Below, one piece after another: positions 55,640 to 64,000 of a stretch of 64,000 nucleotides of DNA. Source of the stretch: Isoetes taiwanensis (Eukaryota; Streptophyta; Lycopodiopsida; Isoetales; Isoetaceae); contig JAJEKV010000005.1 in NCBI GenBank assembly GCA_021234155.1, positions 8,054,216-8,118,215 of the forward strand, given 5' to 3'. The number at the start of each line of letters is the position of its first letter. The stretch's first letter is position 1. The notes below the pieces were generated by a model, which was not told the DNA's origin, ran no database searches, and saw only the letters and a list, made by a program, of their open reading frames with translations. The position numbers and the translations under genes were made by a program.

Positions 55640-58600
55640 ATGGCAAGTTCTCCTGAAACAGTTGAAGCTGCTAAACGGAGAATTTACTTGGAGCTAGATG
55701 CCATGAGAAAAAGAGAAGCCAGGAAGAGAATTCGAGAATTGGAGAAGGAGAATATTGCGCCTGCAGTAAAAAATAAAAAAGAGCGTTCTTTGAGTCATAG
55801 AAGACAACAGGAACTTTCGAAAGAGTTGGAGAATTCCTTTTTCCATATTGTAAGGAATTGTGCTGATGATAATTCTAAAGGATTAGTAGCTCAGAGTTTT
55901 ATAAAAAGAATCAAACACTTACCACATGTAACTCTAGCAGATCCAAAGGAGTTAAATGTGATGAAAGACGTGATTTCCAATGTTAGGGAAACTATGCAGG
56001 CTCAAAAATTTCAAAGAAATACTGATGTACTCATAGCTAGGAAGTCCACACTCCAAATGGCAGTTTCAACAGTTAAAGGGATTAATCAGAGTGCATTTTC
56101 AAGGCTTCTTTCCATTCCCAGGAAAACTGTAACCCAAGCATTTAGAAGAAGAATATGTGCCGAGTTTGATGCTGGTCCATGGTCAATGCATGCAAGGAAG
56201 AAGAGATCTGATGCTCTTTCCCCTGAAGAGATAGCTGCTGTAAGAAAGTTTTGGGATGAAAATACTCGGGTTTCACCCTATAAGAAACATGTTAGAAAAC
56301 ATGTTACTGAAAGTGGTGAAAGAATTGATCATCCAATACACTTGCTAGAAGTTACACAGGTATGTTTTGATTCTTTTTTTTTTTTGTTACTAATATGCCT
56401 ATTCAGTTAGAACTAGTTTCCCAATTCTAGAAAACGAGACCTGCGCTCTGAAGCTTGCCACAATCAATGTTTAGTCTGTAATTCTGACATTATTATTGAC
56501 AAAAAGATAGCATTTGAGTCAATCTTTTTTGTTTTTAACATGATTGTCTAGTTTCTGTAATTTTGACATTATTATCAGATCTGAATTCTCTTTTCTTTTT
56601 GTTCAGTTGCAGCTTTACCTTGCTTTTCAAAAGGAACATGCTGATTTGAAGATATCCCAGCAGACTTTTGAGAGGTTGAAACCAAGCTATATCAGGAAGC
56701 TTCAAGAAAGAGAAACCTGTTGCTGCCAATACCATCTGCATCTTGAATTTGCCATGCAAGCAATAAATAAAATGAGGACTGATCCATATGGTGTACACAA
56801 AGATTGCAAGTGTAAGTGCAGAATTTGTGGTTCAGGTCCAACATGTTTAGCTAAAGAACACACTATCAAATCCACTAGTGAATATTGGAGACAGATTGTG
56901 TGTTCAAAGGATGAGAATGAAGAATGGTACAAGCATGCATGTCTAATGCAGACGTGTACTAAGTGTGGTTTGAAAAGGTAATGGCTCCTTTTCTATTTCC
57001 TGTTTTGATTGTCTTTAATCTAATTTATTTGTTTGCTGGCAGGCTTCCTACATGTCCTAGAGAGAAGGTTAAGAATAATAGGCAAGATGTTAATTGGAAA
57101 GTGTTTGAAAAGGTAAATGTAGTTTACATTCTGCTCAATTTCATGTTAGTGAAGCAAAGAGGTCTGCTTAAAGCTGTTCACTTTTGCAGCAAGAAGTTCA
57201 GAACAAAAAAACCAGGTCTGGCAAGAAACCTGCAAAGGTTACCAGATTGGCATACAAATCAGGTTCTCCTTTTGAGTTCCATGAACATGCCACTAAAACT
57301 TTGAAGACCTTTGTTCCACATAACTACCGAGCACATTGGCAAGCCAAACAATTCAAGCAATGTTTGGCATCAATTCAAGAAGACACTATTGTGTCTGTAA
57401 TAGATTTTGCAGAGAATTATGGATTCAAAATTCAGCAAGAAGCTCAATCATGCCATTGGCATACTGACCAAGTTTCTATTCCGTGCACATCACTTACGGA
57501 GAGAATGAGAAGATCAGAGGCAGAAGAAAGACAAAAGAAGGAAGAAGATAATAAAGAGTCCAAAAAGAAAAATGTTGCAAAAGAGAAAAGGCAAGACTCC
57601 TTGAAAGGAATTGTGAAGGAGACTCATTTCTACATCAGTGATGACAAAACTCATGATACTGAGTTTGTTCAGCATTGTCTCCAAAATCATGCAGATTGGC
57701 TACAATCTATTGGAGTTAACTATAAAAAACATGTTTTTTGGAGTGATGGTTGTTCTGCACAGTTTAAGTCTTCAAGACCATTTTACTTCCTTGGCAGGTT
57801 TCACAATCGACTTGAAAAGGATATTATCTGGAATTTTTTTGCTAGCTCACATGGAAAAGGTGAGCATGATGGTGCTGGAGCTGTCATCAAGAGGATTCTA
57901 ACAAAGGAACAGATGAAATATAATGGAAGGAAATTGCAATGTGCAAAGGAGGTGGTTGCATTTCTTAGGTGGCACTTCAGCAACAATCCTTCTGATAATG
58001 ACTTATCAAGGTAAAATTTGCTTATGTTTTTCAGACCACGTGAAGTCTTTGAAGTCTTGCGACAAAGACTTCAAAGACATAAAGCACTGTGGTTCGAATC
58101 ACTTCAAACAATAAATGGTTTGAACCTGGAAATATTGTTTGTAGCTATGGTTGTAATTTGCATATTACACACATTACAAGCAGGTTTCAGTTACTACTAA
58201 AGAATATTTGTTCATATTTTTACAGGTTCTTGTATATATTTTTTGACTATGTCAGCACTACAAGCACTTACAACACTTGGCACTTGTGCAGGTATTTTTG
58301 GGACATTAAATCCTCAAAAATAGACAGATCAGACAGGTTTGATTGTCATACTTTGAAGGGAACCACACAACTCCACTGCATAAGACCATGTGACAGGGAG
58401 AACACTTTAAAGGTAGCTTATAGACCTCTTTCTTGCTTTTGTGAGAGTTGTGTTCAATTCCAATGGGACTTATGCAGCACCAAACCACGTATTGGTGGTT
58501 GGGAAACTTGTGAACTAAAACTGAAAGAGATTAACTCAGCTAATGATGCTAATAAAACAACAGATGAGGACTTGCAGATAGAAGATGAACATGAAGAGGA

Positions 58601-58754
58601 GGAAGAAGAAGAAGACTATGACATAACTAGTTCTATGGTTGAGGTTGGAGATAACTTTGCTGTCAATGCAGAAGAAGGTAATGAAGAGGGAGTTGATTTT
58701 TATGTCTTAAAAGTGCGAGAGAAGCAAAAACACATTGCTTGGAAGACTATGTAG
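55640..58754 (+). CDS. Element A DDE-like transposase, five exons
   Basis: Exons are 55640-56359, 56607-56977, 57043-57112, 57190-58010 and 58292-58754. All have GT-AG edges and the sum is 815 codons including stop, without internal stops. The N-terminus is basic and helical (AKRRIYLELDAMRKREARKR). Exon 1 ends with a helix-rich block (AVRKFWDENTRVSPYKKHVR) that may bind DNA. Exon 2 is Cys-rich (RETCCCQYH, CKCKCRICG, CTKCG), probably zinc-binding. Exon 4 holds candidate catalytic acids: SVIDFAENYGF, HFYISDDKTHDTEF, WSDGCSAQFK and SSHGKGEHDGAGAVIKR. Exon 5 has a second Cys cluster (CFCESC). The start at 55640 is chosen over 55607 because homology begins there. Copy D suggests about 60 more residues lie in a shifted frame after 58740. 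A Sola-like superfamily is possible but unproven. Confidence 0.85.
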
Positions 58755-59165
58755 ATGGATGGGGAAATGTATTTGGGGTTGAATCATATTGTTTCGGGAC
58801 ATTATTATAAAATGTTGGGTGGTCTCCAATTTGAGCTCTTGGATGACCAACCATTGGCTAGTGTGTACAGACCATCTAGTAAGATTAGCTAACTTTGAAA
58901 TGATTGCGGATGAAGAGAATTGTGGATTGTATACTATGGTGAAGACACACCGCAACAAATAATGTGTAACCTCCCAAACTCGGGTTGAAGTTACAAATCA
59001 AAAAACTGTATGCAAAAGATAATGATTTAAAAACATTCATACTGATTTAAGCATTGTAAACTGAAGATTTATATTTATATCAAAATTTGTACATCAAAAT
59101 TGTGGCTTGTAAAGCCTCATGTATTGTGGCCTGTACATTTGCAATGAAAAATTACAAGCACTGAC
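58755..59165. other. Frameshifted C-terminal remnant and 3' region of A transposase
   Basis: After the stop, + strand sequence still resembles copy D's C-terminus: EDYVDGWGNVFG in one frame (about 58743-58780) and SGHYYKMLGG in another (about 58793-58822). The remainder to 59165 is AT-rich spacer between converging genes. Confidence 0.6.
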
Positions 59166-60077
59166 CTACATGTCAAGAAACTTTTGTACCTTTTCACTGT
59201 TTTCTGAAAGTGGATAAGTCTCCCTTAGCCATTGTAGTTGACCATTACAATAAATCTTCACCAGTGCTGATGTCTCCTCTCCCAATTGTTGCTCTGCAAT
59301 TGTATCCAAAATGTCAAGTGCTTCCTCTGTGTAATCTTCTGGTCTGCAGTTTGCTTTCAGAATTTGTGTGAAGTCTTCAACCTGAGAAACATCTTTAAGC
59401 ACCTGCATGTATTTGTCCAACATAGTATCATCTGGATCAAGTGTGAAGGATGGTATCAAGAGAGATGTGAATGGTGGAGAAGCAAAAGTTTTGTGAATGC
59501 TATCATCCAACAATATGCAGCAGCCATCATATTGTGGGTAGTCAATCACAACTCTTGACAGAGGCTTCATGTACAATGGTTTTGAAGACTGAATTGGCCA
59601 TCTAAATGGCATCTCCAAGCACTTAGACTGATCCCATATGAATACAAAGTCTCGTCTAATGATTGGTGCTATCACATCTAGAACTTCATTCACATTGTGC
59701 TGGTTCATGGAAGACCAAATGGCTATATCAAAATGAGTCATTGCTTCTTTCAGGAATTCTCGTGCATTAGGCCTTACCACAACTAGTTTTCTGCTTGTTT
59801 TTGTGATGTACAGGCTAGTGTCCACATGCACTGGACTGTCCCTATGATAAGTCTTAACTAGAACACCATTAACATCTAATATGAGCAGTTTCCTCTTCAT
59901 AGAGGACTGTCCTGTACACCTATCAGTCAAAAAAACATAAAGTAAACATAAAGGACACTTATTAAATAAAAACACAACTTCAAAATTCCATTATATTAAC
60001 CTGTATGGTACAAGATTCAATTGAGTGTTCAATTTCTCAACATGTTCAATTTCTTCTTCCAATACAAGTGTACCTGA
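59166..60077 (-). CDS. Element A FCP1/NIF-type HAD phosphatase-like protein
   Basis: Exon 60077-60001 (GTLVLEEEIEHVEKLNTQLN...) joins in frame at 59918 to a long exon ending at stop 59166. Motif I is LLILDVNGVLVK (Asp nucleophile, Asn at the general-acid position), then FDIAIWSSMNQHNVNEVLDV (motif II). FVFIWDQSKC follows, then CILLDDSIHKTF (acidic motif). The length after motif I, about 245 residues, fits an FCP1 homology domain plus a helical tail. It is 35-45 percent similar by eye to B, and the intron before the domain is shared with D. The first exon has no clear Met, so transcription may begin further upstream, possibly in the RING gene. Confidence 0.8.
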
Positions 60078-60092
60078 GCATTAAAACATTAG

Positions 60093-61349
60093 CTAATAGA
60101 AAGTCTTAAGAGACACATTATCATTGCCCTTCAGACACTCTATCATTGCTTTCAATCTCTCAGCTTTGTTACCTATAGTCTTGTCAGAAGCCACCTGAGA
60201 TGTCATGTCATTTCGGGCATCTTCAAATATTTCTTCATCCTCTTCAATTCGTGCATCTACTAATTCTTCAGTTACTGGTGGCCCTGTAGCAGAGTTTGCT
60301 TGCACTGCAGCTTCTTCAGATTCCAAGTTTACCTGCTCTGTATCAGCCTTTTCCAAGCCCTTATCAAGTGCCCTCCTCCTGAAATTGTATTTCCTCTTCA
60401 CAACTGATTCAGTATTCTTTCCTTTCTTACTTGCTTTCTTAGCTGATTCTGTGTTCTTTGCTTTCTTCTTGTTTCCCATTTCAGTACCTGCACTTTTCCT
60501 CTTGGTTGCTGCCCTCTTCTCTCTAACAGGTGTACTCTCTACCACCTCATTGTCACCTGCATCATTGTCAGCAGGTTCCTTATCCTCAGGACTTGCAATG
60601 GAAGCTTCTTCAGTAATTATCTTTCGACCTGCAGCTTTTCTCCTTAAGATCTTCCTAGGACTCAAGATCTTCCTAGGACTCATCATTAATTGGTCCATTA
60701 ACGATTGTTGTGCATTTCCTGTATCTGCTTCACTAACAGTCTTAGCAGGTGTACCATGTTGATTTAATACACTCTCATCTACATGTGCTGCATCTTCTAC
60801 AGTAGCCTTTCGCTGTGGCACATCTATTACTTTAGGCAATTCTGCTGTCATGCCCAGTTCAATATATAAATCTGGATGAATGGACACATCACATACCTTG
60901 CACTTACCTTCCTTCAATAAAGCTGCACATGCTAGATGGTATTCATGATCACAAAATAAGGTCAATGACAATTTGTACCTGTCATGGAAAGTTAGGCCAC
61001 ACAAACAGCAAGTACCAAAATTGCAAAGCCCTGGTAGTGTTCTCCTTATAGTGTTGATGCTGAAAGGTGTGGAAGTCACATGCTTCAGTTCTGTCAAATG
61101 GTTAAGGTACCCTCTCAATTCTGAAATTCTTTCATCCTTGTCTTTTATCTCATCTTCTAACTTTTGCTTCCTCAAAATACTTGTTTCCTGATCTGCAGAT
61201 GTGATAAGCTTCTCGAGTCTCTGCTGATAATATATCTCCATAGTGAGAGACATCTCAAGATCTTTTCTGAAACTTGCATTTTCATCATCCAATTCAGAAA
61301 TTGAAATCTTCAAATTCTCAACCTTTGTCCCGCTCTCTTCTAACTTCAA
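60093..61349 (-). CDS. Element A coiled-coil RING-H2 protein
   Basis: A 418-codon open frame. Residues 1-90 are a heptad-rich coiled coil (ENLKISISELDDENASFRKD...). Residues about 115-160 form a C3H2C3 RING: CCLCGLTFHDRY, then LFCDHEYHLAC and KCKVCD. The rest is long, charged and disordered with many Lys/Arg clusters (SPRKILSPRKILRRK, TKRKSAG, SAKKASKKGK), likely nuclear. It ends 16 bp before the phosphatase-like exon on the same strand. RING-H2 suggests E3 ligase function in the nucleus; the target is unknown. A large shared gene with the phosphatase-like domain is possible, because a short intron could connect them. Confidence 0.7.
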   Translation of the reverse strand: MKLEESGTKVENLKISISELDDENASFRKDLEMSLTMEIYYQQRLEKLITSADQETSILRKQKLEDEIKDKDERISELRGYLNHLTELKHVTSTPFSINTIRRTLPGLCNFGTCCLCGLTFHDRYKLSLTLFCDHEYHLACAALLKEGKCKVCDVSIHPDLYIELGMTAELPKVIDVPQRKATVEDAAHVDESVLNQHGTPAKTVSEADTGNAQQSLMDQLMMSPRKILSPRKILRRKAAGRKIITEEASIASPEDKEPADNDAGDNEVVESTPVREKRAATKRKSAGTEMGNKKKAKNTESAKKASKKGKNTESVVKRKYNFRRRALDKGLEKADTEQVNLESEEAAVQANSATGPPVTEELVDARIEEDEEIFEDARNDMTSQVASDKTIGNKAERLKAMIECLKGNDNVSLKTFY

Positions 61350-61379
61350 AGATAAATTTTGAATTGGATTTAGCTTCAG

Positions 61380-61922
61380 CAGACTAAATTGACATCAATT
61401 GCCCGCACCTCTTCAAACATTTCTGCCCTCTCATTCTCAAGTTTGTTTGCATTTAATTTGATCAACTCAAAATTCTCTATCAAAGCGGACCGGGTCTAAT
61501 TTAGAGTTTTGGGTAGGAGTACCTTTGCTTGAACTTGCAACTTCCCTCCCTTTGACCTCAACTTCGTACTTCATAATTTGAGCTCCAAAAGACGCCAATT
61601 GATCTTATGATTTTCGTGGATTTGCAGCAGCCGAGTCACAATTCTCCCAAGCAAAAGCATAAGCTACCTGCTTTCTTACTTCATTGTTGGGAATGTTTTC
61701 TGTTTGATATAGCTTCTTCAACAATGTATTCAATTTTTCCTTGAGCCGAGGCTGGACCATAAGAAGTTTCATCTTATTGTTTGGTGCTTCTTGCCAAACT
61801 GAGTACCATTGCGCATCTGTTACATTTTGTTCAAGCCATTTCTGTCTCAAAGATGGCTGAATTCCTTCTCCTGCCAAACCGTGAATGTCTATGAATTCCT
61901 GCTCTGTAACTGCTTCGGCCAT
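61380..61922 (-). CDS. Element A N-terminal 'NEVRK' domain protein
   Basis: Open from Met 61922 to 61605 (105 codons). It contains FIDIHGLAGEGIQPSLRQKW, YSVWQEAPNN and IPNNEVRKQVAYAFAWENC. B and D have related sequences at the same place, so the domain is characteristic of the family. I do not recognise it otherwise. After the stop the same frame continues as plausible protein (DQLASFGAQIMKYEVEVKG), then another frame reads ALIENFELIKLNANKLENER, a coiled coil leading into the RING gene. This is therefore probably the 5' end of one longer accessory gene with a stop or unrecognised intron. Confidence 0.55.
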
Positions 61923-62433
61923 GCTGAGACGATTGGATCGAAGGATGAAAATGAAAAATTGATTTCGTTGGAGGAGCTTTCGGAAACAGGGGATTCGAAA
62001 ATTTGGGATCGAAAAAGGGGAAAGCCAGAAGCAAAAAGGCGCGCGGGAACCGAGGCAATCTGCGAGATTCTATGTATTATGGCTACTCGAATTTTAGATG
62101 GCTACTCGAATTTTAGGTGCTTCAAGTGCTTGGTGCTTTCGCTCAAAATTGGGTACCAATATCAAATATACACCCTATATGCCATATCTGCCATCTTTTT
62201 ATAGGAATAATTAATTTCTTAGACACAGGAAATAGGCAACTGAAACTTTCTATTACAGAGATGCAGAGTAATCAATAAGTGGGGCTCCCTAGATTCTGCA
62301 CATGGTCCTCACTATAATCTGCATATGGTCTTCTGATAACATGGTGTTTGACACCAAGGGATATATTCCTCCAAGCGAATTCAGATCTATGCTCTTATGT
62401 CAGTCTATGAATTTATTAAGACTATCAATGTTC

Positions 62434-62611
62434 TAAGTATTGTTTTTCCCACCCCAGCTCCTCCAAATAATCCAATTTTTCCTCCACGACGGTAAGGAGC
62501 TAAAAGATCTACTACTTTAGTTCCTCTTTCAAAAATTGATAATTTAGTATCTAACTGTGTAAAGGCTGGAGCAGGTTTATGAATAGGAAATGTTGTGCTA
62601 GCATCTACGGA
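62434..62611 (-). pseudogene. atpB: Plastid atpB fragment in the nucleus (NUPT)
   Basis: The minus strand reads [20 protein letters not shown], then [27 protein letters not shown] and AGVGKT: the Walker A region of the chloroplast ATP synthase beta subunit, 59 codons with no stop. Sequence on both sides is unrelated. It is an insertion of plastid DNA rather than a gene. Confidence 0.85.
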
Positions 62612-62707
62612 ACCTGATACAGATATAATAAAATCCAATATGTTTATATCACATTTATTCCTTCGAGTAATTTTAGGTCCAGCATCCAGAAGAACGAAAT
62701 GATTCAA

Positions 62708-63840
62708 ACAAATATTTTAGGATTTTCTTATATTCCACACATCAACTATTCTATTATTGTCATCTGATCGCTGGATTGAACCATCCTAGCCTGCAGAAGA
62801 GCAACAACATAAAGCACTCTTGGAGGAAAAGGAGCTGCATGCATGTAAAGCTCAAATAAAAAATGCATACTTCCAAATGGCAAGGTATACAGCAAGAGTA
62901 GTAACGTATGCTGACATTCCATTGTCCTATAATGCCAAGAGAAGGTCACTGATTATGATTCCAAAATTGTAAACCATTGAGCATTACACATCTACCTTGT
63001 AGATTGGCTGGTTGCCTGCAGGAGAAATTGGGCCAAGCACAGGGAGAACTGCAGCAGAGCCTCAAATATAGCAAATACTGCAATAAGCTTTGCTGCAATG
63101 AGGCTGGGCATTGGCCATATATTAACAAATGTATGAAAGCCTTCCTCCTTGCAAAGCTCCCAGAACTTGTACAAAGAACCATCCAAGTGTACTATGGTAC
63201 ACCACCTGTATATTATGAATAAATAGAAGCTAAATTATGGCTCACTATGTTAGTGTGCAAAACAGTATAAGAATAGTTGAATATTAGAAAGCATCATCAT
63301 GCATTTCCCCACGTCCATGCATCTTGCAAAAGTTCTGCTCTAGGCTGCGAAATGTCTTTTATCTCAACTTCTAAATGTATCAGCATTAGATTCGTATGGG
63401 GGACATAGGAAAAGAGTCCAAACTCAAAAGATCATGCCATTGCATTATTTCATGTATAAATGCATTGAATGGTAATATTTTCGAAGAATCTTGAAGATCC
63501 TTCAAATTAAACTAAGTGGTCCCCTTTTACCTCCTTATCTAATAAAAAAAAAGTGATGGGTCCTGCTAGATCGATTGCCTAATGTTAAAACTCGCAGCTT
63601 CAATACATGAACAAAGAAAACAAATAGATGCCTTACAAAACGATAACGAAGGATGGACAGGCAAGAAGAAGGGCAAGCATAGATGCATATGTAACGGCCG
63701 GAGAATGAGCTCCAACGGTTCCATAAGAGCCTTGTTTCTACTGCTTCTTTTGCTTGGAAAGGGCATCAGAATGTTTGCCATCTTTGCCATTTGCAACTTT
63801 GCGATTCTCTGAGAGGCGACGTTTGGCAGCCGGAATTTCC
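62708..63840. other. No gene recognised
   Basis: Short open frames on both strands overlap each other and resemble no family that I know. The region could be promoter sequence for the gene starting at 63841. Confidence 0.4.
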
Positions 63841-64000
63841 ATGGAAACCATGACGGATCTTCAACAAAACCCAAAACAGATCTTGTCAAAGGCAAGCCAG
63901 CATAGTCTGATGCCGAATTTGAGGCTACTTTTGTCCCTTGTGGTGTTGCTTTTGCTTCTGTTTCAGACAGGCGTCTCGTGGGGTGATAAGGACCACGACG
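63841..64000 (+). CDS. 5' end of a possible host gene for a secreted or membrane protein
   Basis: The frame is open from Met 63841 to the window edge (53 codons). An inner Met at 63910 begins MPNLRLLLSLVVLLLLLFQT followed by GVSWGDKDHD, a convincing signal peptide with a likely cut near GVSWG. If translation starts at 63841, the hydrophobic segment would follow a 23-residue polar stretch and act as a signal anchor; the inner start gives the better secretory signal. Family unknown from so short a piece. Confidence 0.45.
   Translation, partial: METMTDLQQNPKQILSKASQHSLMPNLRLLLSLVVLLLLLFQTGVSWGDKDHD

Larger units (their letters stand above)
55287..62175 (+). mobile_element. Element A: best preserved GGGTG-terminus multigene transposon
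   Basis: Terminal inverted repeats GGGTGTAAATTTGATATTGG (55287-55313) and GGGTGTATATTTGATATTGG (inverse of 62149-62175) match at 26 of 27 positions. TATA flanks both ends (55283-55286 and 62176-62179). Inside are an 814-codon spliced transposase (+) and, converging on it, a phosphatase-like gene and a RING/coiled-coil gene (-). The TIR, palindrome position, gene order and TSD length agree with B. This copy may be recently active; only the C-terminal tail of the transposase and parts of the accessory gene show breaks. Confidence 0.92.

Noticed and set aside
60205-60762. Long + strand open frame of 185 codons
   Set aside because: It is a Ser/Phe-rich reverse reading of the Lys/Glu-rich tail of the RING gene.

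Overview
The window is nuclear DNA from a land plant, and almost all of it is transposable elements, many of them nested. Spliced genes with GT-AG introns, CACTA and Helitron elements, LINE ends, captured plant gene pieces (myosin XI, CCT2) and a plastid atpB piece support this. The atpB variant ([14 protein letters not shown]) is unlike the angiosperm form I remember, and together with the element mix it suggests a large-genome seedless plant such as a fern. That taxonomic guess is inference. No complete ordinary host gene is visible; one may start at the right edge (63841 onward).

The dominant discovery is a family of multigene DNA transposons, called copies A, B, C and D here. They have termini starting GGGT(G/A) and 4-bp target duplications. 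Each carries a spliced DDE-like transposase read one way. Facing it are an FCP1/NIF-type HAD phosphatase-like protein with an Asp-x-Asn motif and a coiled-coil/RING-H2 accessory protein. A (55287-62175, TSD TATA) is the best preserved, with an 814-codon five-exon transposase. B (713-18454, TSD TGTG) sits in the transposase exon of C (19317-18459 continuing at 712-1), and removing B plus one TSD copy restores C's frame. D (21217-33199, TSD TTGT) is decayed and also holds an Ulp1-like protease remnant.

A second, different element, E (45069-53757, inverted ends, probable TSD ATAA), carries a DUF7869-type transposase-like gene on + and a degraded gene on - that combines a ParB-like domain with a beta-class DNA methyltransferase. 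Its non-coding DNA holds about 30 copies of a palindrome with core TATAAATTTATA.

Later insertions cut these up. A 10-kb CACTA element (5694-15741, TSD ACA) lies inside B's phosphatase-like exon. It carries a myosin XI tail fragment and NOP9/APUM23-like fragments, and itself contains a Helitron (8915-11684). Another Helitron (27622-30252) lies in an intron of D's accessory gene. A third (33742-38418, with CCT2 exons) contains a fourth (34422-37050) in the opposite orientation. Two more Helitron 3' ends lie at 20453 and 44796.

The stretch 38419-44795 is mostly repeats: a 1.1-kb direct duplication, two LINE 3' fragments, a large inverted repeat rich in GTTCGCC/GGCGAAC, and tRNA-like modules. 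All coordinates were read by eye. Exon edges follow GT/AG signals and agreement between copies, and no database search was run.
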